Positions 23,715 to 32,432 of a DNA stretch of 32,432 nucleotides are shown one piece after another. This DNA comes from Rhodospirillaceae bacterium (lineage in GTDB: Bacteria > Pseudomonadota > Alphaproteobacteria > Rhodospirillales > UBA2165), in assembly GCA_018674495.1 (NCBI GenBank), contig JABHAA010000092.1, forward strand, positions 1-32,432. The letters run 5' to 3'. How positions within the stretch are numbered: the first letter of the stretch is position 1; the number at the start of each line of letters is the position of its first letter. A model generated the notes under the pieces. The model saw only the letters and a program-made list of their open reading frames with translations. It made no database searches and was not told the origin of the DNA. The position numbers and the translations under genes were made by a program.

Positions 23715-24824
23715 GTGCCTGCAAACAAAAAACTCCTATTCCTGCCCGGCGACGGCATTGGTCCTGAGGTCATGACCCAGGTGCGCCGCGTCATCGATTG
23801 GATGGACAACAAGCGCCAGGTCAGCTTCGATATCACCGAAGGGCTGATCGGCGGCGCCGCCATCGATGCCACCGGCTCATCGCTCCCCGATGAAACACTG
23901 GCAGACGCCAAAAGCGCCGATGCGGTACTGATGGGCGCCGTCGGCGGGCCGAAATGGGAAAAGCTGCCGTTCGAGCAACAGCCCGAGCGCGGCCTTCTTG
24001 GCATTCGCAAAGAGCTCGGCCTGTTCGCCAATCTGCGCCCGGCCATTGTTTTCGATGCCCTCGCCGATGCGTCGTCGTTGAAGTTGGACCTGGTCAAGGG
24101 CCTGGATATCATGATCGTCCGCGAATTGACCGGCGGCATCTATTTCGGCGAGCCGCGCGGCATCGAGGTTTTGCCGGACGGCAGACGCAAGGGCATCAAT
24201 ACGCTCACCTATACCTCCGACGAGGTGGAGCGGATCGGCCGTGTCGGCTTCGATCTGGCGGAAAAGCGTGGCGGCAAGCTGTGCTCTATCGACAAGGCCA
24301 ACGTGCTCGAAACCACGGTGATGTGGCGCGAAGTCATGGAAAGCATCAAGGGCGATTATCCCGGCGTGGAATTGAGCCATATGTATGTGGACAACGCCGC
24401 TATGCAACTGGTGCGCAACCCGAAGCAGTTCGACGTGGTGGTCACCACCAACATGTTCGGCGATATCCTGTCCGACTGCGCCGCCATGCTGACCGGGTCT
24501 TTAGGCATGCTACCCTCGGCATCCTTGGGCGAGGCCGATGCATCGGGCCGCCGCGCCGCGCTGTATGAGCCGGTACACGGCTCGGCCCCCGATATCGCCG
24601 GCCAAGGCATTGCCAATCCGTTGGCGACGATCCTGTCGTTCTCGATGCTGCTGCGCTATTCGTTCGATATGGCCGACGATGCGGACATGATCGACAAGGC
24701 CGCCGAGAACGTGCTCGCCGGCGGCTTGCGTACCGCCGACATCATGGAAGAGGGCAAGGCCCGGGTCTCCACCGAAACCATGGGCGAGGCGATCATTTCG
24801 GAATTGGAGAAGCTGGCGGGCTAG
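23715..24824 (+). CDS. leuB: 3-isopropylmalate dehydrogenase
   Basis: The product is 369 aa from GTG 23715, with GAGGG 6 nt upstream. LeuB oxidises and decarboxylates 3-isopropylmalate with NAD+, the third step of leucine synthesis. Seen: [114 protein letters not shown] and [24 protein letters not shown], the full substrate, metal and cofactor signature set. The leucine genes are split only by small gaps, so they probably form leuCDB, with asd 75 bp further on. Confidence 0.97.
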   Translation: MPANKKLLFLPGDGIGPEVMTQVRRVIDWMDNKRQVSFDITEGLIGGAAIDATGSSLPDETLADAKSADAVLMGAVGGPKWEKLPFEQQPERGLLGIRKELGLFANLRPAIVFDALADASSLKLDLVKGLDIMIVRELTGGIYFGEPRGIEVLPDGRRKGINTLTYTSDEVERIGRVGFDLAEKRGGKLCSIDKANVLETTVMWREVMESIKGDYPGVELSHMYVDNAAMQLVRNPKQFDVVVTTNMFGDILSDCAAMLTGSLGMLPSASLGEADASGRRAALYEPVHGSAPDIAGQGIANPLATILSFSMLLRYSFDMADDADMIDKAAENVLAGGLRTADIMEEGKARVSTETMGEAIISELEKLAG

Positions 24825-24899
24825 TAAGACCCACAAGGGCTTGCCATCATTCGTGTTCGGGCGTAAACGAGGCCCGCTCTTTAACATTGGAGAATTGCC

Positions 24900-25931
24900 A
24901 TGGGCATCCGCTATGCCGTGGTCGGCGCGACCGGAAATGTGGGCCGCGAAATATTGCAGATACTGGCCGAGCGCGAAGTGCCTGCCGATGACGTAACCGC
25001 GCTTGCCTCGGCGCGTTCGGTGGGCGCCGAGGTATCCTACGGCGAGGACGACGTGCTTGAAGTTGCCGAGCTAGCGGGCTTCGATTTCAATGGCACCGAT
25101 ATCGTGCTGTCCAGCCCAGGCGCACAAGTTTCGGCCGAGCATAGCCCGCGCGCCGCTGCCGCCGGCGCCGTCGTCATCGACAACACGTCCTGCTTCCGCA
25201 TGGACCCGGACGTGCCGCTGGTGGTGCCGGAAGTGAACCCGGAAGCTTTGGCCGATTGGCGCAACCGGGGCATCATCGCCAATCCCAACTGCTCCACCAT
25301 CCAGATGGTGGTAGCGCTCAAGCCTTTGCACGATCTGGCGACCATCAACCGGGTTGTTGTCTCCACGTACCAGTCGGTATCCGGCGCCGGCAAATCTGCC
25401 ATGGACGAATTGTTCAACCAGACCAAGGGCATTTATATGAATAAGCCCGAAACCGACTTTCAGGAGAACTTCACCAAGCCCATCGCCTTCAACGTGATCC
25501 CCCATATCGACAGCTTCATGGAGGACGGCACGACGAAAGAGGAATGGAAGATGGTGGTCGAGACCAAGAAAATTCTCGACCCGGCCATCCGTGTGCATGC
25601 CACTTGCGTGCGCGTGCCGGTCTTTATCGGCCATGCCGAGGCCATCAATCTGGAGTTCGAATTTTCGATCAGCGCCGACGAAGCCCGTGCCGCCTTGCGC
25701 GAAGCGCCGGGCATTGTGCTGCTCGATCATGCCGCCGATGAAGGTTATGTGACACCCGCCGAATGCGCCGGCGAGGACCCGGTCTATGTGAGCCGGGTGC
25801 GCGAAGACCCAACCATCGAGAACGGGTTAAGCATCTGGGTGGTGGCCGATAATTTGCGTAAAGGCGCCGCCCTGAACACGGTGCAGATTGCCGAAATGCT
25901 GAGCCGGGATTACCTGGACCACGGCATCTAA
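24900..25931 (+). CDS. asd: Aspartate-semialdehyde dehydrogenase
   Basis: The product is 343 aa with GGAGA upstream. Asd reduces aspartyl phosphate to aspartate semialdehyde with NADPH, feeding lysine, diaminopimelate, threonine and methionine. The Rossmann start is VVGATGNVGREILQIL (7-22); the catalytic cysteine is C131 (IIANPNCSTIQMV); TYQSVSGAGKSAMDEL, FNVIPHIDSF, EEWKMV-ETKKIL and RVPVFIGHAEAINLEFE mark the substrate domain. It converges on the response regulator gene with an 18-bp gap. Confidence 0.97.
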   Translation: MGIRYAVVGATGNVGREILQILAEREVPADDVTALASARSVGAEVSYGEDDVLEVAELAGFDFNGTDIVLSSPGAQVSAEHSPRAAAAGAVVIDNTSCFRMDPDVPLVVPEVNPEALADWRNRGIIANPNCSTIQMVVALKPLHDLATINRVVVSTYQSVSGAGKSAMDELFNQTKGIYMNKPETDFQENFTKPIAFNVIPHIDSFMEDGTTKEEWKMVVETKKILDPAIRVHATCVRVPVFIGHAEAINLEFEFSISADEARAALREAPGIVLLDHAADEGYVTPAECAGEDPVYVSRVREDPTIENGLSIWVVADNLRKGAALNTVQIAEMLSRDYLDHGI

Positions 25932-25949
25932 GGCCGCGGTCTGGCGTCT

Positions 25950-26474
25950 CTATTCAATAACCAGGTCCGCTTTGCTCTCCGGACCTGCGTCGCCGCGCCG
26001 CTCAGGCCCGGAAAAATTGGGATCCTGTCGGCGGCGCCGATCGGGTCCGAAATAATCTTTTGATTCGACATATTGCCGGGGCCGTTCGATCACCGATTTG
26101 ATGCGCTGATAAAGCTGGGTCGCCGATATGGGCTTGATCAGTATTTCGCTGATGCCGGTATCGCGGGCTTCGGTAATGCGTAGCTTTTCCGAATGGCCGG
26201 TGATCATGATCATGGGGATGAAGCGATTGGGGCTGTCGGCCCCCTTGCGTACCCGCTTGGCCAGCTCGATGCCGTTCACCGGCTCCATCTCCCAATCCAG
26301 CAAGATGATGTCAAAATCGTTCGAGGTCAGCAGGTCCCACGCCGCCGCGCCGTCTTTTGCCTCGGCGTAATCATGGACGCCAAATGCGCCCAGAAGCATT
26401 CTCAGTATAGACCGCATGAATGGATTGTCTTCGGCGATCAGAAACCTCACTCTGCTGATGTCCAGTTCGGCCAC
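25950..26474 (-). CDS. Single-domain response regulator
   Basis: The product is 174 aa. Residues 9-130 form a receiver domain: acidic pair E15/D16, phosphoacceptor D60 (IILLDWEMEPVNG), conserved Thr in MIMITGH and Lys in ILIKPIS. No DNA-binding or enzymatic output domain follows; instead there is a basic tail, YFGPDRRRRQDPNFSGPERRGD, with two GP-x-RR units. The protein therefore probably acts by binding a partner after phosphorylation, as CheY- or CpdR-type regulators do. No histidine kinase is adjacent. A similar GPERR pair occurs in the gene at 30965. Confidence 0.88.
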   Translation of the reverse strand: MAELDISRVRFLIAEDNPFMRSILRMLLGAFGVHDYAEAKDGAAAWDLLTSNDFDIILLDWEMEPVNGIELAKRVRKGADSPNRFIPMIMITGHSEKLRITEARDTGISEILIKPISATQLYQRIKSVIERPRQYVESKDYFGPDRRRRQDPNFSGPERRGDAGPESKADLVIE

Positions 26475-26597
26475 GAAAATTCCTCAAGCGCATTGAAGCC
26501 ACAATGGGTATCAATACGATTGAATATCGATTCCAGTAAATTAACTGTCAATGTCGGGAAATGATTAGGCTATCGACGTATCTGCGAGAGACGGCCC

Positions 26598-26696
26598 AAA
26601 AAATAGGAGGCGTCAGGTATGCGGGACCTGGGACCCCCACATAACGCACCGCGGCGGCGGTGCTCCTGACGCCTCTTAGAGCCGGCCAGGCTCTAA
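26598..26696 (-). ncRNA. Candidate structured RNA 3' end (three-way junction plus T tract)
   Basis: GAGGCGTCAGG (26607-26617) pairs with CCTGACGCCTC (26665-26675), 11 perfect pairs. Inside sit two helices: GCACCGC/GCGGTGC (26646-26652 and 26657-26663) and a six-pair helix (26620-26625 with 26636-26641). On the minus strand the latter has a G-U pair, on the plus strand a C-A mismatch, which favours the minus strand. A further perfect 8-bp stem, TTAGAGCC/GGCTCTAA, is at 26676-26696. On the minus strand the main stem is followed by CTATTTTTT (26598-26606), as at an RNA 3' end. Where the RNA begins and what it is cannot be told. Confidence 0.45.
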
Positions 26697-27426
26697 ATAC
26701 GCGAAAGCGGCGCCGAGCTAGCCGGACTAGCCGCGCGGCACCCCTGGGAAAGAGACCACACAAGCATCCGGCCGTCAGAACCAACATCCTCCGCACCGAA
26801 CAGGCGCGGCGGACGTACTCTCCGCAATGACGGCCCGGCTCTAATAATAGACGCTGGGGCAACCGGTACGACGCTCCGGAAATTCCTTGGTCAGGCCACC
26901 AAAGTAAAACCGGATCGCTCCCGCGGGACCGCCGCCTGCACGGCAACCGATCGCGGAGCCGGCTGCCCGCCGCGCCAGGGAGACGAGACGGACCGCCAAC
27001 GGCGCGCCGAAATCCGGTGCTCAAGATCACCCAAATGGGTGCTCCCGATACGGAAAGCCCGAAAGCCCGCCGCCCGGCGATCAGCGCAACCGCCGCATTG
27101 GACGGCACGGGGGCCGAAACCCCTTAGCCGCCCTAAACCGCTTTCTCTAACCCGCCGGCCGGCCCCGAGGAACCGGTGGCCACGAAAAAGAATTTACGGT
27201 TTAGACGCTTTCGCGTACCCCGGTATTGTGGAAAGCGCCCCCTGGCCAATCAATATAAAAATTGCAAAAAACCGCAGATTTCTGTGCATAAATAACCTTT
27301 GTTTGCACAAAGCGTTCACAAATTATCCCCAACACTATCCCCATAAAATATGAAACCGTTGATTTTGTTCAGGTTTGTGCATTTCGGGGGTACGCGCCGC
27401 CGATGACATGTAAAAGCCGGCGCGCG

Positions 27427-27455
27427 TTGACTTGGTTCAGTCCAGGGGCTAAACC
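27427..27455 (+). promoter_or_regulatory. Putative promoter of the sdh operon
   Basis: TTGACT (27427-27432) and TAAACC (27450-27455) have 17-bp spacing, 66 bp upstream of the sdhC start codon. The -35 is good, the -10 weak. Confidence 0.45.
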
Positions 27456-27520
27456 CACTCAGGCTGGAATTTCGGATACCGGCGCGCGTATTTACCAAGT
27501 TTCAAGGCGAGGCTTCGGCA

Positions 27521-27904
27521 ATGGCAACGGGCAACAGACCGCTTTCTCCCCATTTGCAGGTGTACCGCCCGCAAATCACCTCGATCCTTTCGATCACCCA
27601 CCGGGCTACCGGCGTTGGCTTGGCCGTAGGTGCCTTAGGCTTGGCATATTGGCTTAACGCGGCGGCGTATGGTGCCGGCGCATTCGATCGGGCGCAGGCC
27701 ATATTCAGCTCGCTGATCGGCACCATTCTGCTGATCGGCTTCACCTTTGCGCTGTTTTTCCACCTCTGCAACGGCGTCCGTCATCTGTTTTGGGACACCG
27801 GGCGCGGCTTTGAGATGGTGCAGCTGCGCGCCTCGGGTTGGGCGGTGGTACTGATTTCGCTGGGTTTGACCGCGGTCACCTGGCTTATCGTGTTGGCTGG
27901 CTGA
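27521..27904 (+). CDS. sdhC: Succinate dehydrogenase cytochrome b556 subunit
   Basis: The product is 127 aa with GAGG upstream of ATG 27521. SdhC anchors the succinate dehydrogenase complex (complex II) in the inner membrane and, with SdhD, binds heme b and ubiquinone. Seen: RPLSPHLQVYRPQITSILSITHRATG, the family's N-terminal quinone-site signature (RP-SPH and S-x3-HR-TG), and three membrane helices (about 31-50, 62-84, 104-125). The second ends in H81-x3-G-x-RH-x3-D92, the heme-ligand motif. It is the first gene of sdhCDAB; sdhD starts 9 bp later. Confidence 0.95.
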   Translation: MATGNRPLSPHLQVYRPQITSILSITHRATGVGLAVGALGLAYWLNAAAYGAGAFDRAQAIFSSLIGTILLIGFTFALFFHLCNGVRHLFWDTGRGFEMVQLRASGWAVVLISLGLTAVTWLIVLAG

Positions 27905-27913
27905 GGGAGATAG

Positions 27914-28297
27914 ATGATGGATCTTCGCAGCGATCTCGCCCGCGCCCGCGGCCTCGGCTCCGCCAAGGAAGGCACCGGCCATTGGTGGGCGCAGCGGGTG
28001 ACCGCGGTTGCCTTGCTGCCGCTCGGGCTTTGGTTTGTCTATTCGGCGGTATCCTGGGGCAGCATGGATTTGGCCGCTTTCAAGGTGTGGTTGAGCGAGC
28101 CCGGCAATCTGTTACTGATGGTGCTGTTCGTCGGCACGCTGTTTTATCATATGCAATTGGGCGTCCAGGCCGTGATCGAAGACTATGTGCATGGCGAGGC
28201 GGCCAAGATAACCGGTTTGATGATCAACATATTTGCCGCCATATTTTTTGGCGCAGCGTCGATTATCGCGTTGTTCAAAGTCGCGTTCGGAGGCTGA
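27914..28297 (+). CDS. sdhD: Succinate dehydrogenase membrane anchor subunit
   Basis: The product is 127 aa; ATG 27914 or the next codon, 27917, could be the start, with GAGGGAGA upstream. There are three membrane helices (about 27-46, 65-88, 97-122). The second contains H79-x3-G-x6-D90 (FYHMQLGVQAVIEDYVHG), which supplies a heme-facing histidine and the conserved Asp-Tyr of the quinone site. The N-terminal LGSAKEGTGHWWAQRVTA is the typical alphaproteobacterial SdhD start. It is coupled to sdhC upstream and sdhA 6 bp downstream. Confidence 0.92.
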   Translation: MMDLRSDLARARGLGSAKEGTGHWWAQRVTAVALLPLGLWFVYSAVSWGSMDLAAFKVWLSEPGNLLLMVLFVGTLFYHMQLGVQAVIEDYVHGEAAKITGLMINIFAAIFFGAASIIALFKVAFGG

Positions 28298-28303
28298 TGC
28301 CTG

Positions 28304-30091
28304 ATGGCTGATAGTTATGAAATAATCGATCACGTTTTTGACGTGCTCGTCGTCGGCGCCGGCGGAGCGGGGCTTCGCGCCACACTCGGCATGGGCGCCG
28401 CCGGTCTCAACACCGCCTGTATCACCAAGGTGTTCCCAACCCGCAGTCATACCGTTGCCGCCCAGGGCGGCGTCGGCGCGGCGCTCGGCAATATGCAGGA
28501 AGACAGCTGGCAATGGCATATGTACGACACCGTCAAGGGCGCCGACTGGCTCGGCGATCAAGACGCCATCGAATATATGTGCCGCGAAGCGGTTCCCGCC
28601 GTCTACGAGCTGGAGCATTTCGGCGTGCCCTTTTCCAGAACCGAAGAGGGCAAGATTTATCAGCGCCCGTTCGGCGGCCATATGCGCAATTTCGGCGAAG
28701 CCCCGGTGGAGCGCGCCTGCGCCGCCGCCGACCGCACCGGCCACGCCATTTTGCACACCCTTTACCAGCAGTGCCTCAAGCATAACGCCGAATTTTTCAT
28801 CGAATATGTGGTCATCGACCTGATCATGGGCGATGACGGTGCCTGCCGGGGGGTCATGGCCTGGAACCTGGCCGACGGGACCATCCACCGGTTCCTTGGC
28901 CATATGACGGTGCTAGCCACCGGCGGTTATGGACGTAGCTATTTCTCCTGCACCTCGGCGCACACCTGCACCGGCGACGGCAACGGCATGGTGGCGCGCG
29001 CCGGGCTGCCCTTGCAGGATATGGAGTTCGTGCAGTTTCATCCTACCGGCGTCTATGGTGCCGGCGTGCTGATCACCGAAGGCGCTCGCGGCGAAGGCGG
29101 GTACCTGACCAACTCCGAAGGCGAAGCCTTCATGGAACGCTATGCGCCGACCGCCAAGGATCTGGCGTCCCGCGACGTGGTCAGCCGTTCCATGACCATC
29201 GAAATTCGCGAAGGCAGGGGCGTCGGCGACGGCGCCGATCATATATTCCTGCATTTGGAACATCTGGGCGCCGACGTGCTGCATCAGCGGCTTCCGGGGA
29301 TCACCGAATCGGCGCGCATATTCTCCGGCGTTGATGCAACGCGCGAACCAATCCCGGTTTTGCCCACCGTGCATTATAATATGGGCGGCATCCCCACCAA
29401 CTATCATGGCGAGGTGCTGCGCCCAACCAGCGATGAGCCCGACGCCATCTGTCCGGGGTTGATGGCGATTGGCGAATGCGCATCGGTTTCAGTGCACGGC
29501 GCCAACCGGCTGGGCACCAATTCGCTTCTTGATATCGTCGTCTTCGGGCGCGCCGCCGCATTGCGCGCCGCCGAGATCATCACCCCCGGCGCCACCGTTC
29601 AACCGGCAGGCGCGAACACCGGCGATGAAGCCGTTGGCCGCTTCGATGGGTTGCGCCACGCCGCCGGTGCCCGCACCACGGCGGATATCCGTCTTGAAAT
29701 GCAGCACGTCATGCAAAACAACGCTGCCGTATTCCGCACCAACGAAATTCTGACCGAGGGCTGCACCCTGATTAAGAAATCGGTGGCCGCGCTGGATGAT
29801 GTCAGCGTCGCCGACAAATCCATGATCTGGAATTCGGATCTGGTGGAAACTTTGGAGCTGACCAATCTGATGGCCTGCTCGATTACCACCATGTTCTCCG
29901 CCGAAGCCAGACAGGAATCCCGAGGCGCCCACGCCAACGAGGATTTCCCCGACCGCGACGACGCCTGGATGAAACATACCCTGGCATGGGTCGATGACGA
30001 TTGGAACGTGACCCTGGATTACCGTCCGGTACACGATTACACGCTGACCGACGAGGTCGAATATATCGCGCCGCAAGCGCGCGTTTATTAA
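28304..30091 (+). CDS. sdhA: Succinate dehydrogenase flavoprotein subunit
   Basis: The product is 595 aa. SdhA oxidises succinate to fumarate with covalently bound FAD on the cytoplasmic face. The dinucleotide fold is [13 protein letters not shown] (14-26), and the FAD-linking histidine is H49 ([17 protein letters not shown]). Catalytic parts: [87 protein letters not shown], and the C-terminal helical domain ending with [19 protein letters not shown]. Length and order of motifs are standard. Confidence 0.98.
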   Translation: MADSYEIIDHVFDVLVVGAGGAGLRATLGMGAAGLNTACITKVFPTRSHTVAAQGGVGAALGNMQEDSWQWHMYDTVKGADWLGDQDAIEYMCREAVPAVYELEHFGVPFSRTEEGKIYQRPFGGHMRNFGEAPVERACAAADRTGHAILHTLYQQCLKHNAEFFIEYVVIDLIMGDDGACRGVMAWNLADGTIHRFLGHMTVLATGGYGRSYFSCTSAHTCTGDGNGMVARAGLPLQDMEFVQFHPTGVYGAGVLITEGARGEGGYLTNSEGEAFMERYAPTAKDLASRDVVSRSMTIEIREGRGVGDGADHIFLHLEHLGADVLHQRLPGITESARIFSGVDATREPIPVLPTVHYNMGGIPTNYHGEVLRPTSDEPDAICPGLMAIGECASVSVHGANRLGTNSLLDIVVFGRAAALRAAEIITPGATVQPAGANTGDEAVGRFDGLRHAAGARTTADIRLEMQHVMQNNAAVFRTNEILTEGCTLIKKSVAALDDVSVADKSMIWNSDLVETLELTNLMACSITTMFSAEARQESRGAHANEDFPDRDDAWMKHTLAWVDDDWNVTLDYRPVHDYTLTDEVEYIAPQARVY

Positions 30092-30106
30092 TAAGGATCA
30101 GGCGCG

Positions 30107-30883
30107 ATGGTTGAATTCAACTTGCCTAAGAATTCCAAGGTCAAAAAGGGCAAAACCTATAAGGCCAAGGACGGCGCCAAGAATACTCGCCGCTTCCAGG
30201 TTTACCGTTATGACGAAGACACCGGCGAAAACCCGCGCGTCGACACCTACGAAGTGGACATGGATAGCTGCGGGCCGATGGTTCTCGACGCGCTGATCAA
30301 GATCAAGGACGAGATCGATCCGACCCTCACCTTCCGGCGCTCCTGCCGCGAAGGGGTGTGCGGCTCCTGCGCGATGAACGTGGACGGCACCAACGAGCTG
30401 GCTTGCATCAAGGATTTAAACGAGATCAAGGGCGACGTGAAGGTCTATCCGCTGCCCCATATGCCGGTGCTTAAAGATCTGGTTCCCGATCTCACCCACG
30501 CCTATGCCCAATATGCGTCGGTCCAGCCCTGGGTCCAGGCGGACACGCCAGCGCCGGGCAAAGAGCGGCTGCAAAGCCCGGAAGAGCGGGCAAAGCTGGA
30601 TGGGCTATGGGAATGCGTTTTGTGTTTTTGTTGTACCACCAGTTGCCCGAGCTATTGGGGGAACAGCGACCGCTATCTGGGTCCGGCCACATTGCTTCAA
30701 TCGTTCCGCTGGATCGCAGATTCCCGCGACGAGAACACCGGCGAACGGCTCGATAATCTGGAAGATCCGTTCCGGCTCTATCGCTGCCACACCATTATGA
30801 ACTGCACCAACACCTGCCCCAAATCCCTGAACCCGGGCAAGGCCATCGGCGAAACCAAAAAACTTTTGGCGCAAAGGCGCTAA
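30107..30883 (+). CDS. sdhB: Succinate dehydrogenase iron-sulfur subunit
   Basis: The product is 258 aa. SdhB passes electrons from FAD to quinone through three clusters. [2Fe-2S] ligands are C80, C85, C88 and C100 ([16 protein letters not shown] to LAC). The C-terminal half has C170-x2-C173-x2-C176-x3-CP for [4Fe-4S] and C227, C233 and C237 ([23 protein letters not shown]) contributing to the [3Fe-4S] and [4Fe-4S] sites. A Lys-rich extension of about 25 residues ([19 protein letters not shown]) precedes the ferredoxin fold, as seen in other alphaproteobacteria. It is the last gene of sdhCDAB. Confidence 0.97.
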   Translation: MVEFNLPKNSKVKKGKTYKAKDGAKNTRRFQVYRYDEDTGENPRVDTYEVDMDSCGPMVLDALIKIKDEIDPTLTFRRSCREGVCGSCAMNVDGTNELACIKDLNEIKGDVKVYPLPHMPVLKDLVPDLTHAYAQYASVQPWVQADTPAPGKERLQSPEERAKLDGLWECVLCFCCTTSCPSYWGNSDRYLGPATLLQSFRWIADSRDENTGERLDNLEDPFRLYRCHTIMNCTNTCPKSLNPGKAIGETKKLLAQRR

Positions 30884-30964
30884 CCCCCTGAAATCCGTCT
30901 CCCAAGCCGTTTCCCCGGCGCGCCATTAAGAGTTTGTTAATGGATTGCGCGGCACAAGGGGTGC

Positions 30965-31792
30965 ATGCTGGGGAGCATGAGGAAAAAGCGCGCGGGCACC
31001 GCGCGCACGGAGGGTATGGCCGGAGCCAAGGGCGCCGAAGACGGCGTTGATATGGATGCCGGCATTGTACTCGTCGATGATAGCCCGCCCGAGCAAACAA
31101 TCGCCACTTCCGAGATTTTGCGCACCGGCGATAGGTTGTCTGGCGCGCAGCCAGGCAAGGTTTTTATTTTGGACCTCGGCCCCATATTCAAGCTCTTGGG
31201 CGTAAAACCGAAAGACCGCCCTGGCCACAATTTGGGCCGCTTTTGCGATAATCTTCTGGCCCGCAGCGTCGCCCGCCTTGGCACCTATGAAGCGCAAGGG
31301 GCGGACATTTTCCTATTTCGCCTAAATATGGATGACGACCGGGCCTTGCGTGCTGCCATCGCCATCGTCAACGAGGCCGGCAACTATTTCCTGCGCGACG
31401 GCTTTCAGGCGGAAAAACTGGTGCCCCAAATGGTCGATGCCGTGGATGCCGCCGAAGCCACCAACGAAGACGGCTCGATCAATGTGGAACGGGCCCTGGA
31501 TGCCCAATCCCGCCGCCGCCGGGCCACCGAAGACAAGCGCCAGGCCAGGGCCGCCAAGGTATTGGCGCCAACCGAACCCAATCCAAGGCCGATCTTCGAG
31601 CAGAAACCCAAACCGCCACCGCCCGAGCCGGAATGGATCGCAGTCAAGGGCACCGACCGGCCGGCCGGCATGCGCGTCAAGCGCGGCCCAGAACGGCGCG
31701 GCAAATATCCAAAGCCCATCGCCGGGCCCGAACGCAGGATTATTGCGCATGGCCGCCGCCAGTCCGACGATCCCAATGTTCAAGCCTGGTAG
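30965..31792 (+). CDS. Unrecognised protein with C-terminal GPERR motifs
   Basis: The product is 275 aa; ATG 30965 has AAGGGG upstream, and ATG 30977 (with GGGAG) is equally possible. The N-terminal 35 residues are basic and low-complexity. The middle (about 60-165) is an alpha/beta domain: KVFILDLGPIFKLLG, GRFCDNLLARSVARLG, GADIFLFRLNMDDDRALRAAIAIVNEAGNYFLRDGF. This resembles a degenerate nucleotide-cyclase-type (GGDEF-like) or receiver-like fold, but no catalytic signature is present, so I do not name it. The tail is Pro/Lys-rich and carries two GPERR units 16 residues apart, echoing the response regulator at 25950. It is probably regulatory, not an enzyme. Confidence 0.6.
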   Translation: MLGSMRKKRAGTARTEGMAGAKGAEDGVDMDAGIVLVDDSPPEQTIATSEILRTGDRLSGAQPGKVFILDLGPIFKLLGVKPKDRPGHNLGRFCDNLLARSVARLGTYEAQGADIFLFRLNMDDDRALRAAIAIVNEAGNYFLRDGFQAEKLVPQMVDAVDAAEATNEDGSINVERALDAQSRRRRATEDKRQARAAKVLAPTEPNPRPIFEQKPKPPPPEPEWIAVKGTDRPAGMRVKRGPERRGKYPKPIAGPERRIIAHGRRQSDDPNVQAW

Positions 31793-31815
31793 CGCACCCG
31801 AAGAAAGCCGAAGCA

Positions 31816-32432
31816 ATGTACAGCCCCGATTTTCACCTGGAATCCCGCGAAGAGGTATTGCTCGATGCCATCGATAGCATCGGTTTTGCCATCCTGATCG
31901 GATGCGCGGGCGGCCAACCGCTGGCAACCCATCTGCCGTTCCTGCTCGACCGGACGCGGGGAAAGCGGGGTGTGCTGGTCTCGCACATGGCCCGCGCCAA
32001 TCCCCATTGGCAGACATTCGACGGCAAGGCCGAAGCGCTGGTCGCCTTTTCCGGGCCGCACGGATATATCTCGCCGCGCTGGTATCAGAGCACCGATCAA
32101 GTGCCCACCTGGAATTATGTGGCCGTCCATTGCACCGGAACGCCAACGCTTATCGGTGATTCCTTGGCCCATCTCGGCGCCCTCGCCGATCATATGGAAA
32201 AAGGCGCCGAGGAGCCCTGGAGTCTCGGCCAGATACCGCCGGGTAAGGCCGCCGCCATGGCCGGGGCCGTGCAGGCGTTCGAAATTCCCATCAACGCCAT
32301 CGCCGGCAAGGTCAAATTATCCCAAAACCGCACCGATGCCGACCGCGCTGGCGTCATCGCCGAACTGAAAGCCTCCAAATCCGCCGGCGATCAGGAACTG
32401 GCCGCCGCCATGCAATCGGCCATGCCTGAACC
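31816..32432 (+). CDS. PaiB-like FMN-binding protein, cut by window end
   Basis: The frame from ATG 31816 is open for 205 codons to the window edge with no stop; family members are about 205-215 aa, so only the last residues are missing. It belongs to the FMN-binding split-barrel group related to Bacillus PaiB, described as a negative transcriptional regulator. Seen: MYSPDFHLESREEV, LATHLPFLLD, VSHMARANPHW, ALVAFSGPHGYISPRWY, VPTWNYVAVHCTG, and KLSQNR near the C-terminus, the recurring motifs of the family. In alphaproteobacteria its role is unproved; flavin or heme binding is plausible. It starts 23 bp after the preceding gene, likely in the same transcript. Confidence 0.88.
   Translation, partial: MYSPDFHLESREEVLLDAIDSIGFAILIGCAGGQPLATHLPFLLDRTRGKRGVLVSHMARANPHWQTFDGKAEALVAFSGPHGYISPRWYQSTDQVPTWNYVAVHCTGTPTLIGDSLAHLGALADHMEKGAEEPWSLGQIPPGKAAAMAGAVQAFEIPINAIAGKVKLSQNRTDADRAGVIAELKASKSAGDQELAAAMQSAMPE

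Larger units (their letters stand above)
26475..27520. other. Gene-free 1-kb region with strong RNA-like folding potential
   Basis: About 1046 bp lie between the response regulator and sdhC. Minus-strand frames of up to 186 codons exist (26548-27108), but their content is Arg/Cys-rich and unlike any protein I know. The DNA is dense in hairpins, including the 26598-26696 cluster and stems such as CACCC/GGGTG (about 27027-27040) and GGGG/CCCC (about 27109-27123). The right part (27240-27420) is AT-rich. I do not find the signatures of tmRNA, RNase P RNA, 6S RNA or 4.5S RNA. The sdhC promoter is at the right end. Confidence 0.6.

Noticed and set aside
26548..27108. 186-codon minus-strand open frame in the gap before sdhC
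   Set aside because: Composition is Arg/Cys/Gly-rich with no recognisable motif, it crosses the hairpin cluster and T tract, and no ribosome binding site stands out.
27280..27345. AT-rich stretch with TGTGCATAA and TTATCCCCA, considered as a replication origin
   Set aside because: Matches to DnaA boxes are imperfect and there are no origin-linked genes; more likely sdh upstream DNA.
1..32432. CRISPR arrays, tRNA and rRNA genes
   Set aside because: No regularly spaced repeats beyond those listed, and no tRNA T-arm or rRNA core sequences were seen by eye; a covariance search could still find a diverged RNA.

Overview
The window is mostly a housekeeping stretch of an alphaproteobacterial chromosome. 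The order ffh-rpsP-rimM-trmD-rplS, then leuCD, leuB and asd, then sdhCDAB, together with the AT-poor coding style and the hairpin terminators, suggests a Rhodospirillales-like, aerobic, free-living bacterium. I cannot name a genus, and the data could come from a metagenome-assembled genome.

Layout. Positions 1-516 (minus strand) hold a chimeric joint: the first half of ccmA runs directly into the 3' part of a histidinol dehydrogenase gene in another frame. Positions 593-3903 are a complete insertion of about 3.3 kb. It has near-perfect 21-bp terminal inverted repeats and an exact 8-bp target duplication. Inside are a Fic toxin and its small antitoxin, a wrecked IS1-family transposase, a P63C-domain gene behind two dyad operators, and two small genes. 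Positions 4177-9623 carry aconitase, a secreted DUF1223 protein, phosphoglycerate kinase and a GNAT acetyltransferase. Positions 9967-12380 hold a chemoreceptor-like membrane protein and a small divergent gene. On the minus strand, 12393-16139 is a cluster (Fe-S protein, dapF, mtaB, ftsY), followed by two XRE-type regulators up to 17224. From 17642 to 25931 come ffh, rpsP, rimM, trmD, rplS, leuC, leuD, leuB and asd on the plus strand. A single-domain response regulator (minus) and about 1 kb of apparently non-coding but strongly foldable DNA follow. The end is sdhCDAB, an unrecognised gene, and an almost complete PaiB-like flavin-binding gene cut by the window edge.

How the genes work together. 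Aconitase and succinate dehydrogenase serve the TCA cycle, Pgk serves glycolysis/gluconeogenesis, LeuBCD makes leucine, and Asd plus DapF belong to the aspartate/lysine/peptidoglycan branch. Ffh and FtsY are the two protein halves of the signal recognition particle pathway. RpsP, RimM, TrmD, RplS and MtaB concern ribosomes and tRNA modification.

The most unusual items are: the 3.3-kb IS1-type element carrying cargo; the ccmA/hisD joint; a ribosomal protein S16 with a long acidic Ala-Glu-Pro tail built from a 60-bp tandem repeat; the structured gap before sdhC; and a promoter followed by a terminator just before ffh.
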